64,000 nucleotides of DNA from assembly GCA_963788225.1 (NCBI GenBank), contig CAWBGI010000002.1, positions 1,612,001 to 1,676,000 on the forward strand. Direction: 5' to 3'. The position numbers and the translations under genes were made by a program. This document shows, piece by piece, positions 9,222-18,970 of this stretch (position 1 is the first letter of the stretch; every line of letters begins with the position of its first letter). Source of the DNA: Sulfotelmatobacter sp963788225. GTDB lineage: Bacteria > Acidobacteriota > Terriglobia > Terriglobales > Acidobacteriaceae. The notes below the pieces were generated by a model. It worked only from the letters and a program-made list of their open reading frames with translations, made no database searches and was not told the DNA's origin.

Positions 9222-11162
9222 ATGTGCGGAATCTGCGGCGTCTTCCATCCTGATCGAGCGACGCGGGTAAGCCGCAGCGCGCTTGTCGGCATGAACGAAC
9301 AGATCGCCCACCGCGGGCCCGATGACGATGGCTTCTTCGTCGAAGAGAACGTCGGGTTGGCCATGCGCCGACTGAGCATTATCGACATTCAAACCGGTCA
9401 TCAACCGATCACGAACGAAGATGAAACGCTTTGGATTGTTTTCAACGGAGAAATCTACAATCACCAGAATCTACGCAAAGACCTGGAGTCGCGGGGTCAC
9501 CGCTACCGCACCAAAAGCGACACTGAAACCATTGTGCATTTGTATGAGCAGTACGGAGAGGACTGTGTTCAGCACCTTCGCGGCATGTTTGCATTTGCGA
9601 TCTGGGACCGGTCCAGAAGGCGCCTCTTCATTGCTCGAGACCGGCTGGGGATCAAGCCACTCTACTATTCCTACGACGGCAAGACATTGCTGTTCGGCTC
9701 GGAAATAAAAGCCCTCCTCGCCCATCCGGGAATCAAGCCGGAGTTGAACCGGCAAACGCTGGCGGAGTATCTTGCGTTCGGATACATAAGCGGCGCTGAG
9801 AGCATGTATGCGGGGATTTGCAAGTTGCTGCCCGGCCATACGTTGCGGTTGGACGAGCGTGGCAAATTGGAGACTTCACAATATTGGGATCTCAACGTTA
9901 CGGCTGATGATGGCAGGCAGCCGCGAGAGCACTACGTCGTCCGCTATCGCGAAATGCTGGAGGAGTGCGTTTCCAGCCATCTGATGAGCGACGTTCCGCT
10001 CGGCGTTTTTCTTAGTGGAGGGCTGGATTCGAGCGCGGTAGCGGCGCTGGCTACAAAGATCCGCAAGGAACCGCTTGAGACATTTTCCGTCGGCTACGGC
10101 GAAGAGGCCTTTAGCGAACTCCCGTATGCCCGGACGGTTGCGGCACACTTGAAATCGAAACATAAGGAAGTCCGGCTCAGCCGGGAAGAGTTCTTCCAGA
10201 CTTTGCCCCGCCTGATCTGGCATGAAGACGAACCCGTTGTGTGGCCATCGAGCGTGGCGCTTTATTATGTGGCCCGGTTGGCACGAGAACGCGTGACCGT
10301 TGTGCTTACGGGCGAGGGCAGTGACGAGACGCTGGGTGGCTACACGCGTTATGCGTGGACGTTGCTGAACTCGCGAATGGATTTGGTTTACCGAAGGCTG
10401 ACACCGGCGGCGGGCCGGCGTTTGCTCCGCAAGATGATCGACGACGGTCCGCTTTCTGCCGCCACGAAAAGAAAACTTGAACACACATTTCTGGTCCGCG
10501 GCGGCGACTCCTGGCCTTCTTTTTATTTTGACAATTTCTATTCCGCGTTTTCCGATTCGCAGCAGCAGGAGTTGCTCACTCCTGAAGCGAGGGCATCCGC
10601 TGGAGACGCTTACGCCGGCTCCATGCTGCATTGGGATCATTCTTCCTCCGACCTGTTGCACCGCCTGTTGTACACCGACATCAAGACCTATCTGGTCGAG
10701 CTGCTGATGAAACAGGACCAGATGAGCATGGCCGCCTCCATCGAAAGCCGCGTTCCTTTTCTAGATCATAAGCTGGTTGAATTCAGCGCGAGCATACCTG
10801 CGAAGTATTCGACTCAGGGATTATCCGGGAAATGGATTCTGAAGCGTGCGTTGGCGGACCTGCTGCCCGATGAGATTACGAACCGCAAGAAGATGGGATT
10901 TCCAACGCCGTGGGAATATTGGCTAGCCGGGCCACAGCTTGACGACCTGGAACGCCTGCTCACCGGAGCGCGAACGCTCGAACGAGGACTCTTCCGCGGA
11001 GAGATGATCAAGCGCCTTTTCGCCGAGCATCGGGCCGGGGCTCGCGATCACGGCAATCGCATCTGGCGTTTGCTGAATCTGGAATTGTGGCTGCGCGTGT
11101 GCGTAGACGGCGAGCCCCTGAACGACTTCGTCCGACCGGGCAGCACAGTCGCATACAGCTAA
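9222..11162 (+). CDS. asnB: Asparagine synthase (glutamine-hydrolysing) type amidotransferase
   Basis: A 646-residue class II glutamine amidotransferase fused to an asparagine-synthetase domain. It begins MCGICGVF, so Cys2 is the glutaminase nucleophile once Met is removed, which fixes the start. The synthetase half has the PP-loop SGGLDSSAVAAL and LTGEGSDETLGGY. In PEP-CTERM/exosortase EPS loci such enzymes are standard members and are thought to amidate a uronic acid or another carboxylate of the glycan rather than make asparagine. That role is inferred here from the neighbouring uronate-forming dehydrogenase. Confidence 0.85.
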   Translation: MCGICGVFHPDRATRVSRSALVGMNEQIAHRGPDDDGFFVEENVGLAMRRLSIIDIQTGHQPITNEDETLWIVFNGEIYNHQNLRKDLESRGHRYRTKSDTETIVHLYEQYGEDCVQHLRGMFAFAIWDRSRRRLFIARDRLGIKPLYYSYDGKTLLFGSEIKALLAHPGIKPELNRQTLAEYLAFGYISGAESMYAGICKLLPGHTLRLDERGKLETSQYWDLNVTADDGRQPREHYVVRYREMLEECVSSHLMSDVPLGVFLSGGLDSSAVAALATKIRKEPLETFSVGYGEEAFSELPYARTVAAHLKSKHKEVRLSREEFFQTLPRLIWHEDEPVVWPSSVALYYVARLARERVTVVLTGEGSDETLGGYTRYAWTLLNSRMDLVYRRLTPAAGRRLLRKMIDDGPLSAATKRKLEHTFLVRGGDSWPSFYFDNFYSAFSDSQQQELLTPEARASAGDAYAGSMLHWDHSSSDLLHRLLYTDIKTYLVELLMKQDQMSMAASIESRVPFLDHKLVEFSASIPAKYSTQGLSGKWILKRALADLLPDEITNRKKMGFPTPWEYWLAGPQLDDLERLLTGARTLERGLFRGEMIKRLFAEHRAGARDHGNRIWRLLNLELWLRVCVDGEPLNDFVRPGSTVAYS

Positions 11163-11204
11163 GGATGCGACTGTTCCACGTCAATCTTTCTGTACGGAAA
11201 CCTA

Positions 11205-12062
11205 CTAAACTTGCGTCTCTAAGCGTCCTTCGAGTTGGCTGGGTTGAGAGCCGTAAGCAAGCTCATAACCGAGTTCCTGCATCGTAGGTCCCCAGGCCTC
11301 CTCAATCATTCTGACCGACGTCTGCGAAAGGCGCTCGCGCCAACCACCAGACTTTGCGTCACGAACAAACGGTATGTCTTGACGGGTGCCCTTGGTCGTA
11401 ACCCATTTCTCTGACTGCGATTTTTCCAGAGAGCGCATTTGCTTGGCGGAACTCAGCTGGATGGCGCGCTCGATTCTTTCCGGAGTTGGGTCGATCCTCA
11501 ACAGGGGAGACACTTTCCGTAGTTCCTTAACTGGATCGGCCAGCAGGTCTTCGTAGCGAACAAGGCAGAAGTTCTTGTTCCCCTGCCGCATTCGAACCCA
11601 GCTCATCGCATGCTCCTCCCAAGTGCCAACATTATTTGCATAGTCCACAACCCTGGCTGCAATGAAATTCTTGACAAAATCATCCATGGGATAGCCATCC
11701 GGAATAACGCGCACTTTAAGGTTGTAGAAGTAGAAGGAAACGGCAACATCCCGGGGATCGCGCACGATGTAAATAGTGCGGGGATATCGTGGGTCGAAGT
11801 ATTCGTGGCTCTTGAAAACGCGGCGGCTCTTGCGAAGGACGTGATCGGGCTGAGAATAGATCGACGGGACCCAGTCGTCCAGGTTGGCAAATGTGATGGG
11901 CTCATCCTGCCAGATGTAATTGCCGAATATGAACCTGGACCAGGTGCTTCCCGAGCGGAAATAACCAACCAGGAAAATATCATCGGGAAACACTGTGACC
12001 AGACGTCCCGCGGGCTTTCTGAGCGCTACGGTCTCAAGGTACCCCTTAACACGTTTCTTCAT
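11205..12062 (-). CDS. Sulfotransferase (PAPS-dependent)
   Basis: A 285-residue sulfotransferase-domain protein. The 5'-phosphosulfate loop is GYFRSGSTWSRFIF and the 3'-phosphate site is YIVRDPRDVAVSFYFY. It would transfer sulfate from PAPS to a hydroxyl of a glycan or small molecule. The ATG is preceded by AGAAGGAT. It is the last gene of the minus-strand block that also contains the flippase, the NRPS and, further upstream, PAPS synthesis and PAP hydrolysis genes. This strongly links it to a sulfated product of this locus. It is only distantly similar to the tandem sulfotransferases at 43.9-46.1 kb. Confidence 0.85.
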   Translation of the reverse strand: MKKRVKGYLETVALRKPAGRLVTVFPDDIFLVGYFRSGSTWSRFIFGNYIWQDEPITFANLDDWVPSIYSQPDHVLRKSRRVFKSHEYFDPRYPRTIYIVRDPRDVAVSFYFYNLKVRVIPDGYPMDDFVKNFIAARVVDYANNVGTWEEHAMSWVRMRQGNKNFCLVRYEDLLADPVKELRKVSPLLRIDPTPERIERAIQLSSAKQMRSLEKSQSEKWVTTKGTRQDIPFVRDAKSGGWRERLSQTSVRMIEEAWGPTMQELGYELAYGSQPSQLEGRLETQV

Positions 12063-12145
12063 TTGCTTTTCATCCTTCTAAGGTTGTTTGTTGCCAACGG
12101 ACATTGGAACATCCGCAACTTCAACCAGCCAAATCCACTTTGCTC

Positions 12146-13693
12146 CTAATAGGTTTCGATCACAGCGGCAACGGGTTCTCCAGGGCTGCCTTGGTCGTGA
12201 ATACCCTGCACCTGCCAAAGCCTGCCCGTCCGAAGGGCCCACAGAAGTTCCAACGCATAGACGCTCCAGCAAATCAACACCTGACCGGCCAACTGAACTA
12301 AGGTGTGGGCGACGAAGCGCTCTCGCGTCAGCAACAACACCGCAATCAAAGGAACGGACAGTATCAACGGTAAAAGAAAAGCCTCGCGCAGATAAGTCCA
12401 TACCCGAACTCCCAGCATTCGACAGGTGTGCCTCGGCAGAAAGAATAAAGTCGTGCAAAGCAGGGGAATGGCGGTGCCCGCCGCGTCTCCTAGAATGCCG
12501 AACCGCCTGACCAGAACGATACTCAGAATCAGATTCGTGATTCCTTCCAACAAGATGGCGACGGCCAGCGTTTTGTGTTTTGCCATGCCAAACAGAACCC
12601 GGCCACAAGCGGCTTGGGCGAGCATAGTCGCCATCGGGACCACCAACATCAACAACACGGGGTAACTGGTAGCGATATACCGCGCCCCGACCCACACTTC
12701 GATCACCGACTTGCCCAGAATAATGAGCGACGCCGTAATGGGAAAGACAATCATGGCGCAAGCGCGGTTCCCGGCAATAAAGATCTTTTTCAACTGCCCG
12801 GAATCCCCAATGGCATCGGACCGGCTGGACATGGGGATAAAAATCTGCGCCAGACTGCTCACCACTTCGCCCATGTAGTCCACAAGGCGCGCGCCAATTG
12901 TGAAGTACGTGATAGCGGCAGATGAGATAAAGGTGCCGATGACCATCGCATCCGTCTTAAAGCGCAAGCGGGATGCGATGATGATCATGAAGGTCGGGCC
13001 GCTGTAGGTCGCGATTCGGTGAAGGCTTTCGCGATTCAGATACTTAGGGTGAAAATGCAGTGGAAGGATGCTTAAGACGACCCCGGCATTAACCAAATTT
13101 CCCAGCAGGGGCAACGTAACCGTAATCAGCGCGACCGTGAGAAGACCATAACCGTGCCGTAGTGCAATGACGATGAGCAGGGCCCGAAGCAGGGTCGAAC
13201 AGACGTTCGTAAAATTCAGCACATAGAAACGCTGCAGCCCTTCTAATATGCCTCCTGAAACCCCCAGAGGAAAACCCAGGGAAACGGCTGTCCCCACCAT
13301 GAGCAACAACAGACGCGCAGTACTGTGGAAATTTGCCGGGACGCGAAAGATGGAATCGACATAAATGCTGGCGACGAAAGTGAGCAGCATTGCAACGGCG
13401 CCAATTCCGCTGTAACTGAACAGGGCGGTATTGACCAACTGGTTTAACTCGTCATGCTCATTGTTGGCGGAGTACTTGGCGACGTAGCGAACGATGGACG
13501 AGCGGATTCCCAGGTCAAACAGCCCGTAATATCCGGTGATGGCAAAGACCAGGACCCAAAGGCCAAAAGCGGCATCTCCCAGGCGGTGCAGGATGAACGG
13601 TGAAAGAAACAGTCCGACCAGAATATTGAGGCCGAGAGAAAACCAACTGCTCCCAACGTTCTTGAAGATCTCGATTTTGTCTAACTTCTTCAT
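12146..13693 (-). CDS. Oligosaccharide flippase (Wzx/MOP superfamily)
   Basis: A 515-residue polytopic membrane protein with the pattern of polysaccharide-repeat exporters: the first helix is in FSLGLNILVGLFLSPFILHR and is followed by LWVLVFAITGYYGLFDLGIR. It would flip an undecaprenyl-linked unit, or another lipid-linked product, across the inner membrane. The start has AGGAG immediately upstream. It lies between the NRPS and a sulfotransferase in one transcription direction with gaps of about 80 bases. It may therefore move the product modified by those enzymes. A second flippase is at 49.7 kb. Confidence 0.85.
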   Translation of the reverse strand: MKKLDKIEIFKNVGSSWFSLGLNILVGLFLSPFILHRLGDAAFGLWVLVFAITGYYGLFDLGIRSSIVRYVAKYSANNEHDELNQLVNTALFSYSGIGAVAMLLTFVASIYVDSIFRVPANFHSTARLLLLMVGTAVSLGFPLGVSGGILEGLQRFYVLNFTNVCSTLLRALLIVIALRHGYGLLTVALITVTLPLLGNLVNAGVVLSILPLHFHPKYLNRESLHRIATYSGPTFMIIIASRLRFKTDAMVIGTFISSAAITYFTIGARLVDYMGEVVSSLAQIFIPMSSRSDAIGDSGQLKKIFIAGNRACAMIVFPITASLIILGKSVIEVWVGARYIATSYPVLLMLVVPMATMLAQAACGRVLFGMAKHKTLAVAILLEGITNLILSIVLVRRFGILGDAAGTAIPLLCTTLFFLPRHTCRMLGVRVWTYLREAFLLPLILSVPLIAVLLLTRERFVAHTLVQLAGQVLICWSVYALELLWALRTGRLWQVQGIHDQGSPGEPVAAVIETY

Positions 13694-13777
13694 GTACTCC
13701 TGGTGTTCTGGCAGGCTCCGGCTTGTAGGTTGCTTCGGTGAAAATTGGATTATTGCGCCGCGTGCGGATTGTGATTC

Positions 13778-16700
13778 TTAGCCTGTCCCTCCGCCCGGCG
13801 TTACCGGGATCAATACGCTGGAAGTTCCCCTGCGCTGCGGCCGGATGGATGCTCGCTGACTGACACGCTCGATGCACGCCGCCAATTCTTCTCCCAGAGT
13901 CCGCACGTGGGGCTCACGAAGCAATTGTTCATGATCAAAAGGGATCTCGTGAATCTCGACGCCACCCTCGCTGCGAGCAGCCCACCCCATTTCCCGATCT
14001 TTGACGTAGTAGAAGGGCTGTTTCGGACGCTTGAACAGGGCGACTGGAGCGCGGAAGCGCTGGGGAACAAAATCCTTCGGCCAGTAGGCTTGCGGCCAGT
14101 CATTCCTGGCCTGGGGCTTCCCGCTCAATTTCCCGAGTTTGTTTCCCACCGAACGTGCGAAGGTTGCAAATTGTTTGGAAGGGCCGAGCCTTCGGATTTC
14201 CTGCAAACGCTGCTGATAGTAATACAGCCGCCACAGCCAGGGCCGTTGGCTGTACTGCAGGGTCCAGGTATCGAAAATGGCAAATAATCCAACTTCACGG
14301 CTTTGGGCTTCGAGCTCCAGGATTACCCGTTCCGCGATGTGCGTACCATCGCACAACCCTCCCAGGCAATAAGGGCCCTCGGGCTGGACCGACACGATGG
14401 CAGATGCGTACTCCTGCCCCATCGCACGCATCTCCTGCTCCGTGTACGGCCGGCCTCGAACCACAGGGGCATGGGCCTGAATCTTATAAACGGTTTGATT
14501 CCGTCCCATGTGTCGAGCCAGCATGGCATACCCCAAAGACTCTTCTCGGGGTGGGACGATGGCAAAGAAAGGCAAGAGTCGATTGCTTCCGGACTGAATC
14601 TCCAGGACAACGGGGTCGTTTCCAATCTCGGTCTCTTGCTGGACAAGTTGAGCCAGCGATTCGACAGTGGCGCCGCGAAACAGCGCGGAGAGTGGAATTT
14701 GACGGCCAGTAATCTGCTGGATCTGAGAGACCAGTCGCCCGGCCAGTAACGAGTGTCCTCCCAGTGCAAAGAAGTTGTCGTGACGTCCCACGCGTTCCAC
14801 TTTCAGCATCTGTGCCCAAATCTTTGCCAGCGTGTCTTCCATCTCCCCCGCGGGCGGCTCGTACCCGCTCACCCCGTACGCATCGGCATCTGGTGGTGGC
14901 AACGCCTTGCGGTCCAGCTTGCCATTGGTCGTCAGTGGCAATGATTCCAGTCGCACATAGGCTGCCGGCACCATGTACTCTGGCAGGCGCGCCGATAGAT
15001 GCACCCTCAATCCTTCCGCGTTGACTTCTTTCTGCGAACTTGTGTAATACGCCACCAGACGCCTGTCTCCCGGTGTATCTTCCCGCACGACCACAACCGC
15101 TTCCCGCACTCCGGTTCCCTCCGCCAGCCGGGCCTCGATCTCCCCTAGCTCAATTCGGAAACCGCGAATCTTCACCTGCGAGTCGTTCCGCCCCAGAAAC
15201 TCGATGTCGCCCTTCCCCAGCCACCTTCCCAAATCTCCCGCCTTGTACATCCGCTCCCCAGCGTTCCCCACAAACGGATCCTGCAAAAAGCGCTCCGCCG
15301 TCAGTTCCGGACGATTCAGGTACCCCCGAGCTACTCCCGCGCCGCCAACGTACAGCTCCCCTACGACTCCAATCGGCACTGGTTGCCGCTGGTCGTCCAG
15401 AATGTACGTTCTAAGGTCGGGAATGCGGCAGCCCACTGGACTGCCTCCACGCCTCTCGGTGTCGGCCGGAGTGAGCGGGCGGTAGGTCACGTGCACGGTG
15501 GTTTCCGTGATGCCGTACATGTTGATGAGCTGAGTGCTCCGCCCCTGATTCTGCTCATACCACGGTTTGAGCATCGCCGTCTCAAGCGCCTCACCGCCGA
15601 AGACCACGTATCGCAGATGATGCGATGCCTTGCTTTTCCCCTGGGCGCTAATCAGTTGCCGAAATGCACTCGGTGTCTGGTTGAGAACGGTCGCCTTGGT
15701 TTGGCACAGCAATTCATAGAAATCGTCCGGCGAACGCGCCACATCTTTGGGCACAATCACCACACGACCGCCATAGAACAGCGCTCCCCAAATCTCCCAT
15801 ACCGAAAAATCGAAGGCGTAAGAGTGAAAGAGGGTCCAAACATCGCTTTCGTCGAACTGAAACCACGCATCGGTGGCGGAGAACAGCCGCGCTACGTTTC
15901 CATGTTCGACCATTACACCCTTCGGTGTACCCGTAGAGCCAGACGTATAGATCACATACGCAACATGCTTGGGCGTAACCCCAATGCCGGCCCGATCGGG
16001 GTTGGTGTCCGGTTCCTGATCCCAAGAGCGTGTCGAAGCCATGTCCAGTACAGGCACCCGATCTTCGATTCGTGGGAACAGGCCCCGAAGGTCTTCCTGC
16101 GTAAGCAGCACTGGGGGAGCGCTATCTTCCAGCATGAACTGCAACCTCTCGCTCGGAGACGCTGGGTCGAGCGGGACATACGCCCCGCCGGCCTTTAGCA
16201 CGGCCAGCAACGCGATGATCATGTCAAAGCCGCGCTCGAGGCAGATTCCCACCCGCGTGTCCGGTCCCACCTTCAACTTTCGCAAATGATGCGCCAGCCG
16301 GTTCGCCCGCTGATTCAGCCCTTTATAAGTGAGAAACTGATCGTTGTAGGCCAGCGCAACGTTGTCTGGCGTGCGCTCGGCCTGCGCTTCAAAAAGCTGA
16401 TGTACGCACTCGACCGGCGGATACCCAACTTCAATCTCATTCCATTCCACCAGCAACTGGTGACGCTCTGAGTCGCTGATCAATGGCATGCTTGCGACCT
16501 TGACGCCAGGTTCGGCCGCTGATTCCAGCAATATTTTGAAGTGTTCCATCATGCGCCGGATGGTCGAGGCATCGAACAGATCGAGGCTATAGCTGAAGGT
16601 TGCCTCCAGCCCGCTTTCCTTTGTCGCCAACTCAACGGAGAGGTCGAATTGTTCCGCTGGAATGTCCACTTCAAACAGACTCACGCTTGGCCTGACTGGA

Positions 16701-17821
16701 AACCTGACAATTTCATCCTGCATGCTGAACATGATCTGGAACAGAGGATGCCGGCTCATGTCGGGCTCCAGACGCAGTTGTTTCAACAGAGTCTCGAAGG
16801 GTAGCTCTTGATGCGAGAACGCCCCTCGAATCACTTCGTTGACCCGGAGCAGAAGTTCCGCAAAGCTCGGGCTATCAGACAAATCTGTCCGAAGCGCAAG
16901 TGTGTTTTCCAACCGGCCGATCACCCGCTCGACTACAGGCCGTCCCCGGCCGGAAACACGCGTGCCCACAACCAGGTCGTTCTGCCGGCTGTACCGGAAC
17001 AAAAGTACGTTGAAAGCGGTGAGCAGGGTGGCAAAAATATCCGCCCCACAGCTCCCTCCCAGAACCCGAAGACGTTCTACCAAGGCCGGCTCGATCCACA
17101 TCCTCTGCCTGTCGCCTCTGAAGGTCTGTACGGGCAGTCTTGGGCGATCGGTCGCCAGATCGATGGTTGTCGGAACTCCCTTCAGCCGTTGCTTCCAGTA
17201 GGAAAGTTGCGCCTCCGAAGCAACATCCTCCGGCGCAATCTCGCGATATTGCAATGCCGTTTCAGGTTCTGGTTGTGACTCCTGGCTCCCGGGCGATTGG
17301 TAGTGCGAGTCTATTTCACTCAGCACCAACCGAATGGAAGTCTCGTCGCACAGAATCCCATGAACGACCAGTAGAAACACGTGTTCTGTGTCCGTCAGTC
17401 GATACAGTACCGCTCGCAGCAAGGGAGCGTGAGTGAGGTCAAATGGCTCCAGAGTCTCCCGCTGTGCCAGTTGAAAGAGCCGCATCTCACGTTCCTGAGG
17501 GGTCAACTGTCGCAAGTCAACGTTGTTCCATGTCACCCGAGCAGGCAGGAGCACAACCTGTACCGGTACCCCGTCTACAGGATGGAATTCCGTTCGTAGA
17601 ATTTCGTGCCGCCGCACTACCGCGTTTACTGCATCTTGAAGTCTTTTGGGGTCGTCCAGTGCGGCAAAACGCAAACCACATGCTTTGTTCTGGACAGAAT
17701 TCGCAGGGTGCAATTGCTCCAACACCCAAAGTCGCTCCTGCGCAATGGAAAGGGGGATCCCCTTTTTCACGGACTCTCCGCTTTGTTCCGTCGTCGTAGG
17801 ATTCATTCCAGTGTTACCCAC
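13778..17821 (-). CDS. Single-module NRPS: C-A(Thr)-PCP-TE
   Basis: A 1347-residue protein counted from a GTG at 17821 with AGAGGAAA just upstream; the frame is open to a TTG at 17899, and an ATG lies at 17806. Domains in order: condensation (about 20-450), adenylation (470-975), carrier (1000-1065), thioesterase (1085-1330). Adenylation motifs are YTSGSTGTPKG and NMYGITETT. The specificity positions read D, F, W, N, V, G, M, V, H plus Lys968, the threonine code with one conservative change. The carrier serine is in LGGHSLL (Ser1024). The condensation motif is HGILCDE instead of HHxxxDG, so the catalytic second His is Gly. The thioesterase motif is GGLCDG, with Cys1157 in place of serine. Sfp, PAPS genes, a flippase and a sulfotransferase lie in the same direction. 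Confidence 0.88.
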   Translation of the reverse strand: MGNTGMNPTTTEQSGESVKKGIPLSIAQERLWVLEQLHPANSVQNKACGLRFAALDDPKRLQDAVNAVVRRHEILRTEFHPVDGVPVQVVLLPARVTWNNVDLRQLTPQEREMRLFQLAQRETLEPFDLTHAPLLRAVLYRLTDTEHVFLLVVHGILCDETSIRLVLSEIDSHYQSPGSQESQPEPETALQYREIAPEDVASEAQLSYWKQRLKGVPTTIDLATDRPRLPVQTFRGDRQRMWIEPALVERLRVLGGSCGADIFATLLTAFNVLLFRYSRQNDLVVGTRVSGRGRPVVERVIGRLENTLALRTDLSDSPSFAELLLRVNEVIRGAFSHQELPFETLLKQLRLEPDMSRHPLFQIMFSMQDEIVRFPVRPSVSLFEVDIPAEQFDLSVELATKESGLEATFSYSLDLFDASTIRRMMEHFKILLESAAEPGVKVASMPLISDSERHQLLVEWNEIEVGYPPVECVHQLFEAQAERTPDNVALAYNDQFLTYKGLNQRANRLAHHLRKLKVGPDTRVGICLERGFDMIIALLAVLKAGGAYVPLDPASPSERLQFMLEDSAPPVLLTQEDLRGLFPRIEDRVPVLDMASTRSWDQEPDTNPDRAGIGVTPKHVAYVIYTSGSTGTPKGVMVEHGNVARLFSATDAWFQFDESDVWTLFHSYAFDFSVWEIWGALFYGGRVVIVPKDVARSPDDFYELLCQTKATVLNQTPSAFRQLISAQGKSKASHHLRYVVFGGEALETAMLKPWYEQNQGRSTQLINMYGITETTVHVTYRPLTPADTERRGGSPVGCRIPDLRTYILDDQRQPVPIGVVGELYVGGAGVARGYLNRPELTAERFLQDPFVGNAGERMYKAGDLGRWLGKGDIEFLGRNDSQVKIRGFRIELGEIEARLAEGTGVREAVVVVREDTPGDRRLVAYYTSSQKEVNAEGLRVHLSARLPEYMVPAAYVRLESLPLTTNGKLDRKALPPPDADAYGVSGYEPPAGEMEDTLAKIWAQMLKVERVGRHDNFFALGGHSLLAGRLVSQIQQITGRQIPLSALFRGATVESLAQLVQQETEIGNDPVVLEIQSGSNRLLPFFAIVPPREESLGYAMLARHMGRNQTVYKIQAHAPVVRGRPYTEQEMRAMGQEYASAIVSVQPEGPYCLGGLCDGTHIAERVILELEAQSREVGLFAIFDTWTLQYSQRPWLWRLYYYQQRLQEIRRLGPSKQFATFARSVGNKLGKLSGKPQARNDWPQAYWPKDFVPQRFRAPVALFKRPKQPFYYVKDREMGWAARSEGGVEIHEIPFDHEQLLREPHVRTLGEELAACIERVSQRASIRPQRRGTSSVLIPVTPGGGTG

Positions 17822-18106
17822 GCTTTCCTCTGAGAGAGGAGATCCTAAGCGGTCGAGTCGCCTCTGCCGCAGCGAACGCGCCGTCCGGAGGGTTGCCAAC
17901 GACCCGGCTCCGAATGACGCCGATTTCTCTCAGTGTACAGGAAGGAGATCAGAGCCATTAACACGCACCAGTGCCATACGAGTGACCAAAGTTCCAACCC
18001 GGCACAAACCGCTGAGAAGAAAGGCTCAACCCTGAGTATTGTTTGGGAGAATGGTGCTTATTGACCGCCGCAAGAGATCGGCAAGCGACGAACGGTCAGG
18101 CTTAAA

Positions 18107-18916
18107 CTAGCGAGCCTGTTCCGCCACCGGGATGTGCGGCTCCACCAGAGCAAGCAGAGCGTCTTTCAGCAAGGGCCCACTCGCCAGCAGACCGGAGAGG
18201 AGCGGATCGCGTCGATTGGCAGTCAACGCCGTTTTGTCCAGGGTGCTAACAAAACCGCCCGCGCTCTGTACCAGGGCCGCGCCGGCCACCACGTCCCATT
18301 CGTTTTTCGGAGTCAGGGTGAATGTGATATCGGCTAGTCCTGCAGAGACCAGAGCGAGTTTGTAAGCCACGGAGCCCATTGGGCGGACTTTAAGCGCAGT
18401 GTTCTCAAACGGCTTCCATTCGCCGCGCTTGACTTCGCTGCGGCTGGCGAGAACTAACGCGCCCTCTAGCGTAGTGCGCTGGCTGGGACGGGCTGGCTGG
18501 CCATTGTAGGTGACGCCGGAGCCGATCGATCCCAGAAACGTTTCATCCGTCGCGGGATTGTAGATTCCGCCGGCCACGGGGCGGCCGTTCTCGACAAACC
18601 CGATCGAAGCGCAAAACTCCGGGATGCCTTTGACAAATTCCCGCGTGCCGTCGAGCGGATCGACCACCCAAACGCGCGAGCGCTGCAGGCGAATGGGATC
18701 GTCGACGCTTTCTTCGGAGAGCCAGCCTTCGCCGTCGCGCAACAGTTCCTTGCGCAGAACGGCGTCGAGCGCGCGATCCGCCTCCGTTACGGGGTCATGC
18801 CCGATTTTGTACTCCGTTTCAATCGCTCCGGGAGTGAAGCGGGCGAAGACCGCTCGCGAGGCTTCCAGCGCGGCATGAATGCGTTTCAATATGTCCGCGT
18901 AAGATTTTGATTCCAT
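18107..18916 (-). CDS. cysQ: 3'(2'),5'-bisphosphate nucleotidase CysQ / inositol monophosphatase family
   Basis: A 269-residue Mg-dependent phosphatase counted from the ATG at 18916, with GAAAGAGA seven bases upstream; an in-frame TTG lies 18 bases earlier. The metal-binding motifs are GHDPVTEADRALD, WLSEESVDD, WVVDPLDGTREF and WDVVAGAALVQSAGG. CysQ removes the 3' phosphate of PAP, the inhibitory by-product of sulfotransferases, or recycles PAPS. Its position next to the PAPS synthase gene and upstream of a sulfotransferase fits that role better than inositol phosphate hydrolysis. Confidence 0.85.
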   Translation of the reverse strand: MESKSYADILKRIHAALEASRAVFARFTPGAIETEYKIGHDPVTEADRALDAVLRKELLRDGEGWLSEESVDDPIRLQRSRVWVVDPLDGTREFVKGIPEFCASIGFVENGRPVAGGIYNPATDETFLGSIGSGVTYNGQPARPSQRTTLEGALVLASRSEVKRGEWKPFENTALKVRPMGSVAYKLALVSAGLADITFTLTPKNEWDVVAGAALVQSAGGFVSTLDKTALTANRRDPLLSGLLASGPLLKDALLALVEPHIPVAEQAR

Positions 18917-18970
18917 AATGTCTCTTTCTTTCAAAGGTACTTAACTGAGACTGAGAACTGGGAACTGTTC

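Noticed and set aside
15383..16198. 271-codon plus-strand open frame inside the NRPS
   Set aside because: It is opposite the adenylation domain; long antisense frames are common in GC-rich coding sequence.
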